NCBI GenBank assembly: GCA_033675265.1
Contig: JAUJYZ010001549.1
Coordinates: 62,001 to 126,000 of the forward strand
Direction: 5' to 3'
Length of the DNA: 64,000 nucleotides
DNA from: Actinostola sp. cb2023
Lineage: Eukaryota > Cnidaria > Anthozoa > Actiniaria > Actinostolidae
In this document: positions 34,674-47,300 of the stretch, one piece after another
Numbering within the stretch: position 1 is the stretch's first letter
Layout: each line of letters starts with the position of its first letter
The notes under the pieces: generated by a model
Told to the model about the DNA's origin: nothing
What the model saw: only the letters and a program-made list of their open reading frames with translations
Database searches by the model: none
Position numbers and translations under genes: made by a program

Positions 34674-35425
34674 GTCAATACTTGGGTCAATACTAGGTCA
34701 ATACTTGGGTCAATACTAGGGTCAATAATAGGTCAATACTTGGGTCAATACTAGGGTCAATAATAGGTCGATACTTGGGTCAATACTTGGGCCAATAATA
34801 GGTCAATACTAGGATCAATAATAGGTCAATACTTGGGTCAATACTAGGGTCAATAATAGGTCAATACTTGGGTCAATAATAGGTCAATACTTGGGTCAAT
34901 AATAGGTCAATACTTGGGTCAATACTAGGGTCAATACTAGGGTCAATAATAGGTCAATACTTGGGTCAATACTAGGGTCAATAATAGGTCAATACTTGGG
35001 TCAATAATAGGTCAATACTTGGGTCAATAATAGGTCAATACTTGGGTCAATAATAGGTCAATACTAGGGTCAATACTAGGGTCAATAATAGGTCAATACT
35101 TGGGTCAATAATAGGTCAATACTTGGGTCAATAATAGGTCAATACTTGGGTCAATAATAGGTCAATACTTGGGTCAATACTTGGGCCAATAATAGGTCAA
35201 TACTAGGATCAATAATAGGTCAATACTTGGGTCAATACTAGGGTCAATAATAGGTCAATACTTGGGTCAATAATAGGTCAATACTTGGGTCAATAATAGG
35301 TCAATACATCAATACTATAGGGTCAATAATAGGTCAATACTATATAGGGTCATACTAGAGTCAATAATAGGTCAATACTAGAGTCAATAATAGGTTCGAT
35401 ACTAGGGCCAATACTGAATAGGGTC
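34674..35425. repeat. Minisatellite of GGTCAATA units
   Basis: About 750 bp of GGGTCAATACT, AGGGTCAATACTTG and GGTCAATAATA steps of 11-13 bp in changing order. A larger block repeats: GGCCAATAATAGGTCAATAC followed by TAGGATCAATAATAGG appears at about 34790 and again at about 35188. Confidence 0.95.
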
Positions 35426-36191
35426 AGTATTAAATGGCCGGTGGACAAAAACGATGACTCGCATATATATTTTTTTCGGCCAAGCAAACCATTTTCTGTA
35501 TTGTAGAGATAATTAGGCCAAAATAATACTCAAAGTTTTTGTCTACAATTCGTCATTCTAACCGATAATCCAAACAATAGATTACCCGTGGCGTGACGCT
35601 GCCCAGATATCGATGTCACGCAACACTATATTACTTTGTAATCAACGAGAGACCAACTTATCGGCATTTTGTCGAACAGTCCTGCTCGTCTGCCACTTGC
35701 TCCCGTATTGAAAGCACAGCATCGACACAAACAAGAATTCTACAAGGTTTAAGGTAACTGTAAGTATGGTTTGAGTCCATTCAGTTCTATGGAAACAAAT
35801 CTGGTTTCGGTATGTTGACGTGTTTGCCTGACATCGCTGGCTTGATAAAGCTTGAACACAATCCAACAAACCCGAGCCAACAAAGCACTTGGCACGCAAT
35901 TCAAGCAACTAACTTATCTATAAGAACTTAAACGGTTGTATTTTGCTCAAAACATCGAGTAAAAACGTATTATATTTATGCAAAACAAGTACAATGTACG
36001 TTGAAGCAAGACTGGATTGTCAGTCACGTCAGAGTGGATGTTATGTCTGTTGATAAATAAATGGACATCAGGTCACACAAGAGACTATGGTCTCTTGGAT
36101 TACACCAAACACAGAGAGCTAACTTACATACGGTAGTATTTAAAGATGAATATGGCACAACATATTAAATCCTGTATGTATAGTTTCTACA

Positions 36192-36372
36192 CAGGGAGCC
36201 CAAGCTCAATTTCTACGCGTAAAAATGCTAAAACTCGTCGGATTGGCTCCAAATCGCGTACAGAGGTACAAAATACCAGCAGAAACACAGTTGGTCAGCT
36301 TAATGTTAATATTGCTCTATTAATAGTATGATATTGTTATATAAAGTTCGTTGAGCTTGGGCTTCCTGTGGT
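36192..36372. mobile_element. MITE with ACAGGGAGCCCAAGCTCAA / TTGAGCTTGGGCTTCCTGT ends
   Basis: ACACAGGGAGCCCAAGCTCA at the left and TGAGCTTGGGCTTCCTGTGG at the right are inverted copies, 140 bp apart. Same terminal motif as elements near 5985/11905, 30788, 37905-38090 and 59440-59640. Confidence 0.75.
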
Positions 36373-36599
36373 TTCTATGCTAACTATTGTACAAAATATC
36401 GGTGATATTTATGTCATGGGTTAAGCATTATTCTATCTGCGTTATTCTTTAATTGTGATCGCGTTTTTGGCCACTGTCGTTTTCTATTTCTTTTTAAGTC
36501 GTTCCCAGACTACCCGGAATAATTTGGTTGTTGGTCCTGGGTACGAATAATTTGATAATCACGTGACTTCTCTTTATATGTTAAAAACTTGGTTTCCAG

Positions 36600-37679
36600 A
36601 TGCAGAGTGACAGCGAGGAACAGTCCTTTGATTTTTCGTCCCCATGGCACTTTAGTGACGTGGTGCTCATTGTAGAGGACACAAAATTCCATGTCCATAA
36701 GAGCACCCTCTCAATGTGGTCCCCAGTCTTTGAGAGGATGTTCACGTCAGAGTTTACGGAGAGAACGGCGGAGGAAATCCCGTTGCCAGGGAAACGTGTC
36801 GTGGAGGTGGAGGTCTTGCTCAGGTTGATATATTCATACGGAAAAGTACAGAGTGTCAGCGGTGAGTGTTGCGATAAGATGCGCAGGCGTTTCTGCGCAT
36901 GCAATGTTAAAACGGGCCAGACACAAGCATAAGCGCAATCCTAAGAAACGAACAATTTGATCTTTGCGCTTGTGTATAGATAGATGATATACTTTATTTA
37001 TCCTCGGGCTGGAACATGACGCTAGCAAGATAATACTAACATACTAATGTAGAATAATGCCTGTGCTTGCCGCATCATCATCATCATCATCATCATGACC
37101 ATCGTCATTGTATCACCAGATGAGAACTATCAGTTTCTTCTGGAACTCGCTGAGGAGTATCAAATGGACAAAGTCAAGACGTTCTGTGCCGAGTATCTCT
37201 CGTACAACATACAAGAATCCAACTCCATTCATTTCTACAAAGTAGCTGATCGATTTGGTCTTAAAGACGTAATGGCGCAATGCATACAGGAAGCCCGCTT
37301 CATGACATCTCTCTCCATGGAAGACAACCAAGACTACAACGACTTGAAACCCGAAGTTAAGATCGATATTTGCTCGGAAAGGATTAAAGAACTGGAGCGA
37401 ACACTGAGCGAGTATGCGAAGACCTGCTCGAGTTTGATTGAGCTGGTGTACAAGGATGTTGCTAGCAATGCGCTTTCCGAGATCGAGTGCGATAACAGTC
37501 CCGTGCATCGTACGGGTTCGCGTGAGCATTTTAAGATGTCATGTAAGTGCTGCAGGCGGCGAGTGCAAAACGCAGACTGCATGCTGCAATATAGCGGGTT
37601 TAGAGAACTGATGAAGAAGCTCTTTGATCTGGAGCATGGTAATCGTATAGCGAGAAGGGCTAAGAACGCCATTGACTGA
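36600..37679 (+). CDS. BTB/POZ domain protein, gene E (two exons)
   Basis: Exon 1 is 36600-36861 and exon 2 is 37120-37679, giving 273 residues. A short leader MQSDSEEQSFDF precedes SSPWHFSDVVLIVEDTKFHV and EEIPLPGKRVVEVEVLL. The donor GTGAGT lies after a GTCAGCG in phase 1. After ACCAG the protein continues YQFLLELAEEYQMDKVKTF, the BACK-like part (KVADRFGLKDVM, LKPEVKIDICSERIKELER) and the Cys motif FKMSCKCCRRRVQ. It has the shortest intron of the family (258 bp). It is closest to gene D (both have the MWSPVFE variant), suggesting a local tandem duplication. BTB adaptors are often CUL3 substrate receptors; no substrate domain such as Kelch or MATH is present here. Confidence 0.9.
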
Positions 37680-37904
37680 CGACACAAAATACCATGTAGG
37701 GAAGGGTAAGGATTCTCGTCCGCTGACGAATAATTAGTTACCAGTCTCCCAAAAGTGCCGCGCGTGGAAACTGGCCCCAATTTTGACGGTATTTTTGCCC
37801 GACGTGAATTCTCTGAACAGTGTGGAAATTCTTGCGCAAAGTCAAAGAGAAAACTAGAACAAGAATGACGAACTTTGTCCTTCTCACTCTTCTCTCGTCA
37901 GTAA

Positions 37905-38090
37905 TGCAACAGGAAGCCCGAGTAATGTAGCCCTTTAATGCCAGTCTCTCTCGGTCAACTCTGAACTCGGACCCAGATCTCTCCTACTCTTTCGAGGCCG
38001 AGCGGAACAAAATGACCTCGAGACGAGACATAAATAATAGAAATAAATGCGCCAGCGAACACAACGCCAGTGCTTGGGTTCCCTGTCTCA
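37905..38090. mobile_element. MITE with ACAGGAAGCCCGAG / CTTGGGTTCCCTGT ends
   Basis: ACAGGAAGCCCGAGTAATG near 37909 and GTGCTTGGGTTCCCTGTCTC near 38072 are imperfect inverted ends of the same family as 36192-36372. It lies between BTB gene E and the 3' end of FERRY3. Confidence 0.6.
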
Positions 38091-38369
38091 GCAAAATGTA
38101 GAGGAAAGATGGCACGAGAATGGATCATCCAAATTACATTTTATTCAGCCTTTGTTTACATAGTAAGCCTCGTTCTCGTGCGCGCGAAAGACGCGGTTAC
38201 TAAGTTTTCGACTCGGTCTATAGCTGTCTATAATAAGAAATTTATTGTACACGGTGACTAGTAATGCGCATGCTGAACGAGACGACCGCTGACAAGTTTA
38301 CACCATGGCTCAGTCTAGATTAGAAGATGTGCATCTATGTAAAACCGCTGATTTACATATACTGCAGGC

Positions 38370-41300
38370 TCATCTATTTGAAGATGAGGTCAAATCTAAA
38401 GGAGTTGATATTCTAAAGATATTTGGCAGCATATTGGATATCGTGTTAAACATATCTACTGAGATGCCTTTGGGTATCATGAACTGAACGTTGAGAGAAT
38501 CCACGCCACTCCACGAAGCACACTCCATCATAAAGCCTGAAACAAGCATAGTAAAACCTTGTTAGAACACGAAACGTGATTGGCTGGAAGTACTGACTGA
38601 TTATCTGCAAAACCTAGCTAGAACACAAAACATGATTGGGTGCAATGATATCTCGTTAAAACAATCAACATGATTGGCTGGATTTGTTAATCTGTAGAGT
38701 GTCATTAGAACAAGAAACATGATTGGCTGGAAGTACTGCTGACTGATTATCTGCAAATCCTCACTAGAACACAAAACATGATTGGCTGCAATGCATGATC
38801 TCTCGCTAGAACAATCAACATGATTGGTTGGATTTGTTAATCTGTCAAAGCGTCGTTAGAACACAAAACATGATTGGCTGGAATAAATAGTAGCGGCGCA
38901 ATTCAAAGGGGCCGGATGAAGTGGTGCTACTTACCCCTTCCCCCAGTCTTGCATGTATCAGTAAACTTTTGTTTTGTAAGCTACTGTAGTCTCCTTCACA
39001 GCCGCTGTTCGGGTCGTCATGCAACGCTCTCCCGAACAGCGGGTACGAAGTAGACCTACATGTACTACTGGGTCAGTGTATAAAAATTTCACACTGGGCG
39101 CAACTCCCAAACATCAGACGTTAATGATATAACGAACATGTGACGTTAGCAGTTACGTTCAGTTACATGTAAGTCACCTCAAATCTTCCCATAATACCTT
39201 TCACGCATTTGAGTACAAGTTCAGCTCGTTTGACGCACCAGTTGATAGTCATCTCATCCGTCATCTCGTGAAATAGTAGCAGTGGTATAGTTATTGTTGT
39301 GTTGTTGTAGCGTACTGCCGTGTGAAGCACATGTCTTAGACCCACTATGCACGGGTTACGGCTGTTTAAAGACGCAGACTTGACCGAGTCATCGACTATC
39401 AGATGGAACACTACTTGAGCCTCGGCTAAGTTAGAATGACGCGTCACGTAGAAGTCACCTTTGTGTAAAATGAATTAGTTAATGAATTGCAAAATAATCA
39501 GAGAAATAACAATGTATTTCTTAAATACTGTGGCAAGGTCTTCGTGTAATTGCACAAATTGTCCTGGCTATTGTTTTATAATGTAAAACAATACATAGAA
39601 CGACAACAGAACAATAGCCAGGACTTTTGTGCAGCTACACTAAGACCTTACCAATACAGTAGGTTTTACAATTTATACGTTTTATTCTATTTTTTTAAAT
39701 TGTACCCTCGTTAAATAAAGACGTTACTTAAATGCCGTGTTTACACTAGAGCGCTTTACCAAGGTCTAAATCAGAAAACCAAAGTTAACTGCTGAAATGT
39801 CAAAAAATCCCCACCCCACCCTCCATTCTGCCCATCCCCCATCCCCTGGGGTACAAAATATATCCCATACCTGTATTTAGGGTGGGTACCCTCAGAGCAT
39901 CGTCATCTGTAGGTCGTGTTGTGCGTCCACTAGTACTTGCAGCTGATTTGCTGCGGCTTCTGTGCTCCACGTTCTGTTGTATGAGACAAAGTTGTTTATC
40001 GAGGTCTGGGAAATGAAATTCTGTCGACTGCTGGCAAATTGCTGCAAAATCTGTGAACAAATTGCAAGAGTCACATTAATTACACTGAATAAAATATTGT
40101 ACAATATTTTTGTACCAATCAGAACGTGTTTTATATTTTAACCAATCAGAGCATGCCTCTTCTCCACCAATCATATAACGTGTCACATCCTATTGTGTAT
40201 GGATAACCAATAGGAGATTGTGTTATATATGTCCTATTTGGGGTAAACCAATCATAACATGTCTTATATCCAATCTCTTCTCAACCAATCAAATTAAGTC
40301 ATACAGCCTATTGGATAACCAATAGGAGTGTGTTATACCCTATTGTTTATGAATAACCAATCAGAGAGTGTGTTATACCCTATTGTTTATGGATAACCAA
40401 TCAGAGAGTGTGTTATACCCTATTGTTTATGGATAACCAATCAGAGTGTGTTATACCCTATTGTTTATGGATAACCAATCAGAGAGAGTGTTATACCCTA
40501 TTGTCTATGGATAACCAATCAGAGAGTGTTATACCCTATTGTTTATGGATAACCAATCAGAGTGTGTTATACCCTATTGTTTATGGATAACCAATCAGAG
40601 TGTGATTGTTTATGGATAACCAATCAGAGTGTTATACCCTATTGTTTATGGATAACCAATCAGAGTGTGTTATACCCTATTGTTTATGGATAACCAATCA
40701 GAGAGTGTGTTATACCCTATTGTTTATGGATAACCAATCAGAGATTGTTTATGGATAACCAATGTGTGTTATACCCTATTGTTTATGGATAACCAATCAG
40801 AGAGAGTGTGGATATCAGAGAGTGTTATACCCTATTGTTTATGGATAACCAATCAGAGTGTGTTATACCCTATTGTTTATGGATAACCAATCAGAGTGTT
40901 ATACCCTATTGTTTATGGATAACCAATCAGAGAGTGTGTTATACCCTATTGTTTATGGATAACCAATCAGAGAGTGTGTTATACCCTATTGTTTATTAAC
41001 CAATCAGAGTGTTATACCCTATTGTTTATGGATAACCAATCAGAGAGTGTGTTTTATACCCTATACCCTATTGTTTATGGATAACCAATCAGAGAGTGTG
41101 TTATACCCTATTGTTTATGGATAACCAATCAGAGAGTGTGTATTATAACCTATCAGAGAGTGGACTTTAATGGATAACCTATAAAAATAAAACTTATTAT
41201 GATTATTATTATTATACCCTATTGTTTATGGATAACCAATCAGAGAGTGTGTTATACCCTATTGTTTATGGATAACCAATCAGAGAGTGTGTTATACCCT

Positions 41301-44300
41301 ATTGTTTATGGATAACCAATCAGAGAGTGTGTTATACCCTATTGTTTATGGATAACCAATCAGAGAGAGTGTTATACCCTATTGTTTATGGATAACCAAT
41401 CAGAGTGTGTTATACCCTATTGTTTATGGATAACCAATCAGAGAGTGTGTTATACCCCTATGGATAACCAATCAGATTGTTATACCCTATTGTTTATGGA
41501 TAACCAATCAGAGTGTGTTATACCCTATTGTTATGGATAACCAATCAGAGAGTGTTATACCCTATTGTTTATGGATAACCAATCAGAGAGTGACTTTAAT
41601 TGTTTATAGCGCTATAAAAATAAAACTTATTATTATTATTATTATTATACCCTATTGTTTATGGATAACCAATCAGAGAGTGTGTTATACCCTATTGTTT
41701 ATGGATAACCAATCAGAGAGTGTGTGTTTATGGATACCAATCAGAGAGTGTGTTATACCCTATGTTTATGGATAACCAATCAGAGAGTGTGTTATACCCT
41801 ATTGTTTATGGATAACCAATCAGAGTGTGTTATACCTATTGTCTATGGATAACCAATCAGAGTGTGTTATACCCTATTGTTTATGGATAACCCAATCATT
41901 GTCTAGAGAGAGTGTTATACCCTATTGTTTATGGATAACCAATCAGAGAGTGTGTTATACCCTATTGTTTATGGATAACCAATCAGAGAGTGTGTTATAC
42001 CTAATAACCAAGAGAGTGTGTTATACCCTATTGTTTATGGATAACCAATCAGAGAGTGTGTTATACCCTATTGTTTATGGATAACCAATCAGAGAGTGTG
42101 TTATACCCTATTGTTTATGGATAACCAATCAGAGAGTGTGTTATACCCTATTGTTTATGGATAACCAATCAGAGAGTGTGTTATACCCTATTGTTTATGG
42201 AGAACCAATCAGAGAGTGAGTTATACCCTATTGTTTATGGAGAACCAATCAGAGAGTGTGTTATATCCCATTACCTTTCATAATGCCAGTGTAAGTGTCA
42301 AGTCGGTTATCTTCTAGTAGAATAATCCCAGTAAGTGATTCAGAATACAGAGAAAAGGCTGTTTGGATCCTATGAGGGTGTGAAAACACTGACCTATCGA
42401 TAGAGGTCACATGTTAGTTGTCATAGCTACCATAGTAACCATAGTAATGTGAGCTCCACAAAAGAGCTGACCTAACAATAGAGGTCACATGTTAGTTGTC
42501 TTAGCAACGAGTGCCTTAGTAACCATAGTAACGTGGGCTCCACAAAAGAGATGACCTGACAATAGAGGTCACATGTTAGTTGTCTTAGCAACGAGTGCCT
42601 TAGTAACCATAGTAACGTGGGCTCCACAAAAGAGATGACCTGACAATAGAGGTCACATGTTAGTTGTCATAGCAATGGTAACCATAATGTAGGTTGTCAT
42701 AGTAACCATTTTTATGTTTCTATGGTAACCATCACTAGTCACCTAGCACTGTAATCTTTTGTTAGAGTCCAAAGGATCGCCATAGTAATTGTGTCTGTTT
42801 CTATGGTAACATACCCTGGAGTCGCCGTATGCCTACACGTGTCGAGCACATCACCACATATGAGCCGTAGGTTGTGCATTGTCTTCTGTTGAGCACCTGA
42901 GAATAGAATTTCATATTTTAAATATCTATTTCTTCTGTCTGTCCCTGCTCACTCTGATGGGATTCCTGTGTTAAATTTAGTTTTGTGGAGACTTGGGGAC
43001 AGCGGAACAGTCTTTCCGGCAAGGTCTTCATGTAGCTGCACAAATTATCCTGGCTATTGTTTTTTTATGTAAAAACAATGCATAGAACGACAATAGAACA
43101 ATAGCCAGGACTTTTATGCCACCTTTTTGTCTTTTTGTCTTTTTGTTTCATCACCAGTCTCCTCTCTTTCATTAAACACAGCAATACCAAACCAGAGAAA
43201 GGAGAGACTGAAGGAGGCCGGTCAAAAACACACTGACCAAGATGAATGGTAAAGCTTTCCTCCATCTTGACTTCAGGTTCTGTGTCGAACTGCTCGGGAG
43301 CAGTAGCACTTAGTGTGGACACAGTACGAGTCCTGGAAAAAAAAAGTTATTAATGTAGATGATAAATTCAAAATTATATCAAAAGTATTTGACCTCAATA
43401 AACATAATCCTTAGTTATTAATGTAGATGATAAATTCAAAATTATATCAAAAGTATTTGACCTCAATAAACATAACTTCAGGTCATTAAACATTCATTGT
43501 AAGTATGCTCTCAGTCTCTGCTTGTTAGAACATGAAGGTTGGATTTGTATATAGTACTAGATTTTACTTGACCATATAGTCAGCTCGCACCTATTTATAA
43601 GGATCTATTATTTTTGTATACAGCTATTTCAAAAAACGTTGAAAACTGAATACTGCATACTGAATAGTGCATTCCAAGACCAAAGGGCATTGTGGGCCTC
43701 GTTATTTTGAAATAAAAAGTAAATATACAGCGATTTGTTTGCCATATGGAGCTAGTATATTGTTTCTGATGGAAGACACAAAAAATAAATTTATTATTAT
43801 TTATATTACTTTAGACAATATTACAAGAGTCCCAAAATGCATTTCAGTCTTGGAATACACTATTATTCAGTATCAACGTTTTTTGAAATAGTGTATTTTA
43901 TTGTAGTGTATCCTAATGGTGCCAAATAAAAATTGTCATTGTCAGATTTTACACTAGCAATTTTCTCGCACTATTTTGTTGTTCAATTGTTATTGTAAAC
44001 ATTACAGATTTTTTGCTACAACTACTAAAACATATAATAATTACAAATTATTACAACGTTGAGATAATTAACTTTACCTGAATTGGCTTGCAGCATTTAG
44101 AGTATCTATAAACAGAAGACAAACCGGCTATAGACCGAATGCAATAATGGCGTCCAATTTCAATTGCCATTGTTCTGGACTGACTAGCCTCGCGGTTCAT
44201 GTGGAAACACAAAAGCATTTCCACCTGAATGAGAGGCTAGTCAGTCCAGAACAATGGCAATTGAAATTGGATTTGGATGCCATTTTGCATTCGGTCTATA

Positions 44301-47300
44301 GTATACACACTGATGTGGTGAATTAATAAACTGAAAAATAACAGTACTGGTGGATGTAGGGGCAGACGGGAAAAGAGCAGGACAAACAGTCATGGATCGA
44401 CAGGTGGATAAATGAATGGATGAATGATATGGGAAAGAGGGATGAATGAGAGAGAGACAAAGCTATGGATGGATGAGAAAAATCACAAGGACAGTATAAC
44501 TACATGTAAGTAATGTGATCAAAATCCAAATTCTCCTTTGGAATTCAAATATTGTAGAGGAGAATGTTTGATCAGAGATCACTTACATTGGTCTTGCACA
44601 AACTCCTTCAATTGATATCAGAATGGGAAAAATGGATGAATGGATGGCTGGAAAATTGCATGGGAAAGATGTATGGATAGATGGGAAAGATGGTCAGGAT
44701 GGATGTATGGATGGAAAATTCAATGGGAAAGATGGATGGATGGATAGATGGGAAATATGGATAGACAGATGGATGTGTGATTTAGCCATTTAAAGCCTGG
44801 TTTGTCTTGATAAAAAAGGGACTGGAATACTCCAGTTTCACGTTGTTTAGAGATGACCGCTGTCCTTGACAAAAGACGCATTTGTACAGGCTTATAGCCT
44901 CGATTCAGAAAACAGTCCGTGCAATCCAAAAATGTTTCTATTGTTTCATGTGAACAGTTTTTCGTGTTTTCGTTGATATTTGTGAATAACTTTACACTGA
45001 CTCGAGGCTAAACCCTGTACAAATGCATATGTTGTCAATAAGTACAGCGGTTTTACAGCGGGATCTATGAATGCGAAAAGGGACTATTGGTCCAGTTTTA
45101 CAGAAAGTGGCAGCAATTTGGGTCAGGGATTGAACCTCCTCACTGAACATAAATATACACATCCATATATATATATTTACAAATCCCCCCTCCCACCCCC
45201 TGCCAGGTGACATATATATGTCACATACATTTCAGAGACATAATGTGATAATTAATGTACTGTATTCATCAAAGAACAATAATAATGTAATTATTACAAA
45301 CTTCATTATCATCAAGTACATGTATGCGAAATCGACAACCTTTGTATAACTTCTACAGTTTTAATCCAATCAAAATGAAACTTGGCAACGTGACAGCATA
45401 TGTCAAGTCAACAAATTTGTTCTTTAATTTTGTTTTTTGATTTTTATGATATTTGGCAGGAAAATCACGTCATGAACATGCCAACAAATTTTGAAATTCA
45501 AACTACACCAAATTAATCATTGCATTTGAAAGAACATGTAAAATTAGAGAAATAGCTGAAATTTCATATATCATTATTCAATCCAAAGAAATGAATTTTT
45601 GAAATTTGAAATTTCTGCCATTTTGTGCTATTTTTAGTAACAAAACTACAATATCAATACCGGTATTTTTATTACTCTTATTACCTGTGATTCTTCACAC
45701 TGCCGTGTTGCAATATTGCTGACGTCCCTGTCGGTATTTGTCAGTCCAATATCACTTATTGCATTCTCTAATTCCTTACGATGCCTAAACATTACAAATT
45801 ATATAATAAAACAGGAAATAATACTAAAACAGGAAATAATAATAATAATCACATATTTGTACCAGGAAATCTATAATGTGGCAAAAACAGTGTAGCATGG
45901 ACCAGACAAAGGTGTCTGTCTTAGAGAGGTGTATGTCTTAGAGAGGTGTCTGTCTTAGAGAGGTGTCTGTACATGTCTTAGAGAGGTGTCTGTCTTAGAG
46001 AGGTGTCTGTCTTAGAGAGGTGTCTGTCTTAGAGAGGTGTCTGTTTAGAGAGGTGTCTGTCTTAGAGAGGTGTCTGTCTTAGAGAGGTTTCTGTCTTAGA
46101 GCGGTGTCTGTCTTAGAGAGGTTTCTGTCTTAGAGCGGTGTCTGTTTTAGAGCGGTGTCTGTCTTAGAGAGGTGTCTGTCTTAGGTAGCTTGAGTACAAT
46201 ATACAAACTTATATTCAAATCAAGACCTACTTCTCTTGTGAAGACTTCAAGGCAGAGTCTCTATGTGACAACAGACCTTGCAGTGACAGCGCATATGTGT
46301 TATCTAGCTGCAACAGTGTCTCTAGCGCAGCAGAATGAATCAGAGAATGATAAATGTCTGAAAAAGCAACGTCTTCATTCACATCACTTGTCCTACAGTA
46401 CGCGGAGTGTTCTTCTTTGAAGGTGTTGGCCCAAGAGTTGACGTAGTCCTTAGCAGTTTGTGGTGAATCTAGAACCTGGTTGATTGCCAAGTCACCCATT
46501 TTGTCAAAGAGAGTGTTTAGACTCTTTTGGAGAAACTGCTCCAAAGCTTTGGTCAAATCTAGATTTACAAAAAATGAATATGATAATTTTTATTCTTGTT
46601 TACAGTGTATTTCACTAACATTTTTGTAGGACGAGATAGTTCCGAAGTTCATTTGGAAGTTATGGAGGTCGCCTTGAACTTGCAAACAAAATTCAGGACC
46701 CACTCGTCAAAGTAATGTAAACATTACTGTAAATCATCATCATTGATACATTACCAAATGTCATTAGCATCACTATCAACAACACAATAATATCATCACC
46801 ATGGAAACATAATCATCATCATCATGTCCAATTGTTTATCACCATCATCATCACCACCAGGATCATCTGTGCAATCATTTTCTTTTATCATCATCACCAT
46901 CAGTATTATTATTATTATTATCATTGTAATTCAAACTCATCAACATCATCATCATCATTACAATTTTATTCACTCATTGCAATTCATCATCATCATCATT
47001 GTTATTATTATCATTGCAATTCAAACTCATTATCACAATCATCATCATCATTATTGCAATTCATCATCACCTTCATTATCAACATAGTCATTTATCATAA
47101 TCATTTATCACCATCAGCATTACTATTATTATCATCATTATCACAATCATCATCGTCATTGTAATTTTATTCATCATCATCATTGCATTTCATCATCATC
47201 ATCACCTTTATCGTCAACATAATCATTGATCATAATCATTGATCATCTTCACCATCACTCATCAGCATTATTATTATCATCATTATCACAATCATCATCA

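Noticed and set aside
38305..38487. 60-codon plus-strand ORF (MAQSRLEDVH...)
   Set aside because: It is the reverse strand of the last FERRY3 exon, which matches the human C-terminus far better.
39198..39458. FERRY3 ending at [13 protein letters not shown]
   Set aside because: Read-through of the donor at 39197; a further exon at 38536-38370 continues GFMMECASW and matches the family to its end.
40408..42084. Several ORFs with repeated YCLWITNQ peptides
   Set aside because: Products of the ~40-bp CCAAT minisatellite; no start context or splice sites are shared.
43018..43322. Extended FERRY3 reading frame past HLGQ into [11 protein letters not shown]
   Set aside because: The donor G|GTCAGTG at 43238 restores HLGAQ with the next exon, whereas the extension runs into a MITE.
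46824..47164. His/Ser/Ile-rich ORFs
   Set aside because: Translation of the CAT/ATT trinucleotide microsatellite in FERRY3 intron 1.
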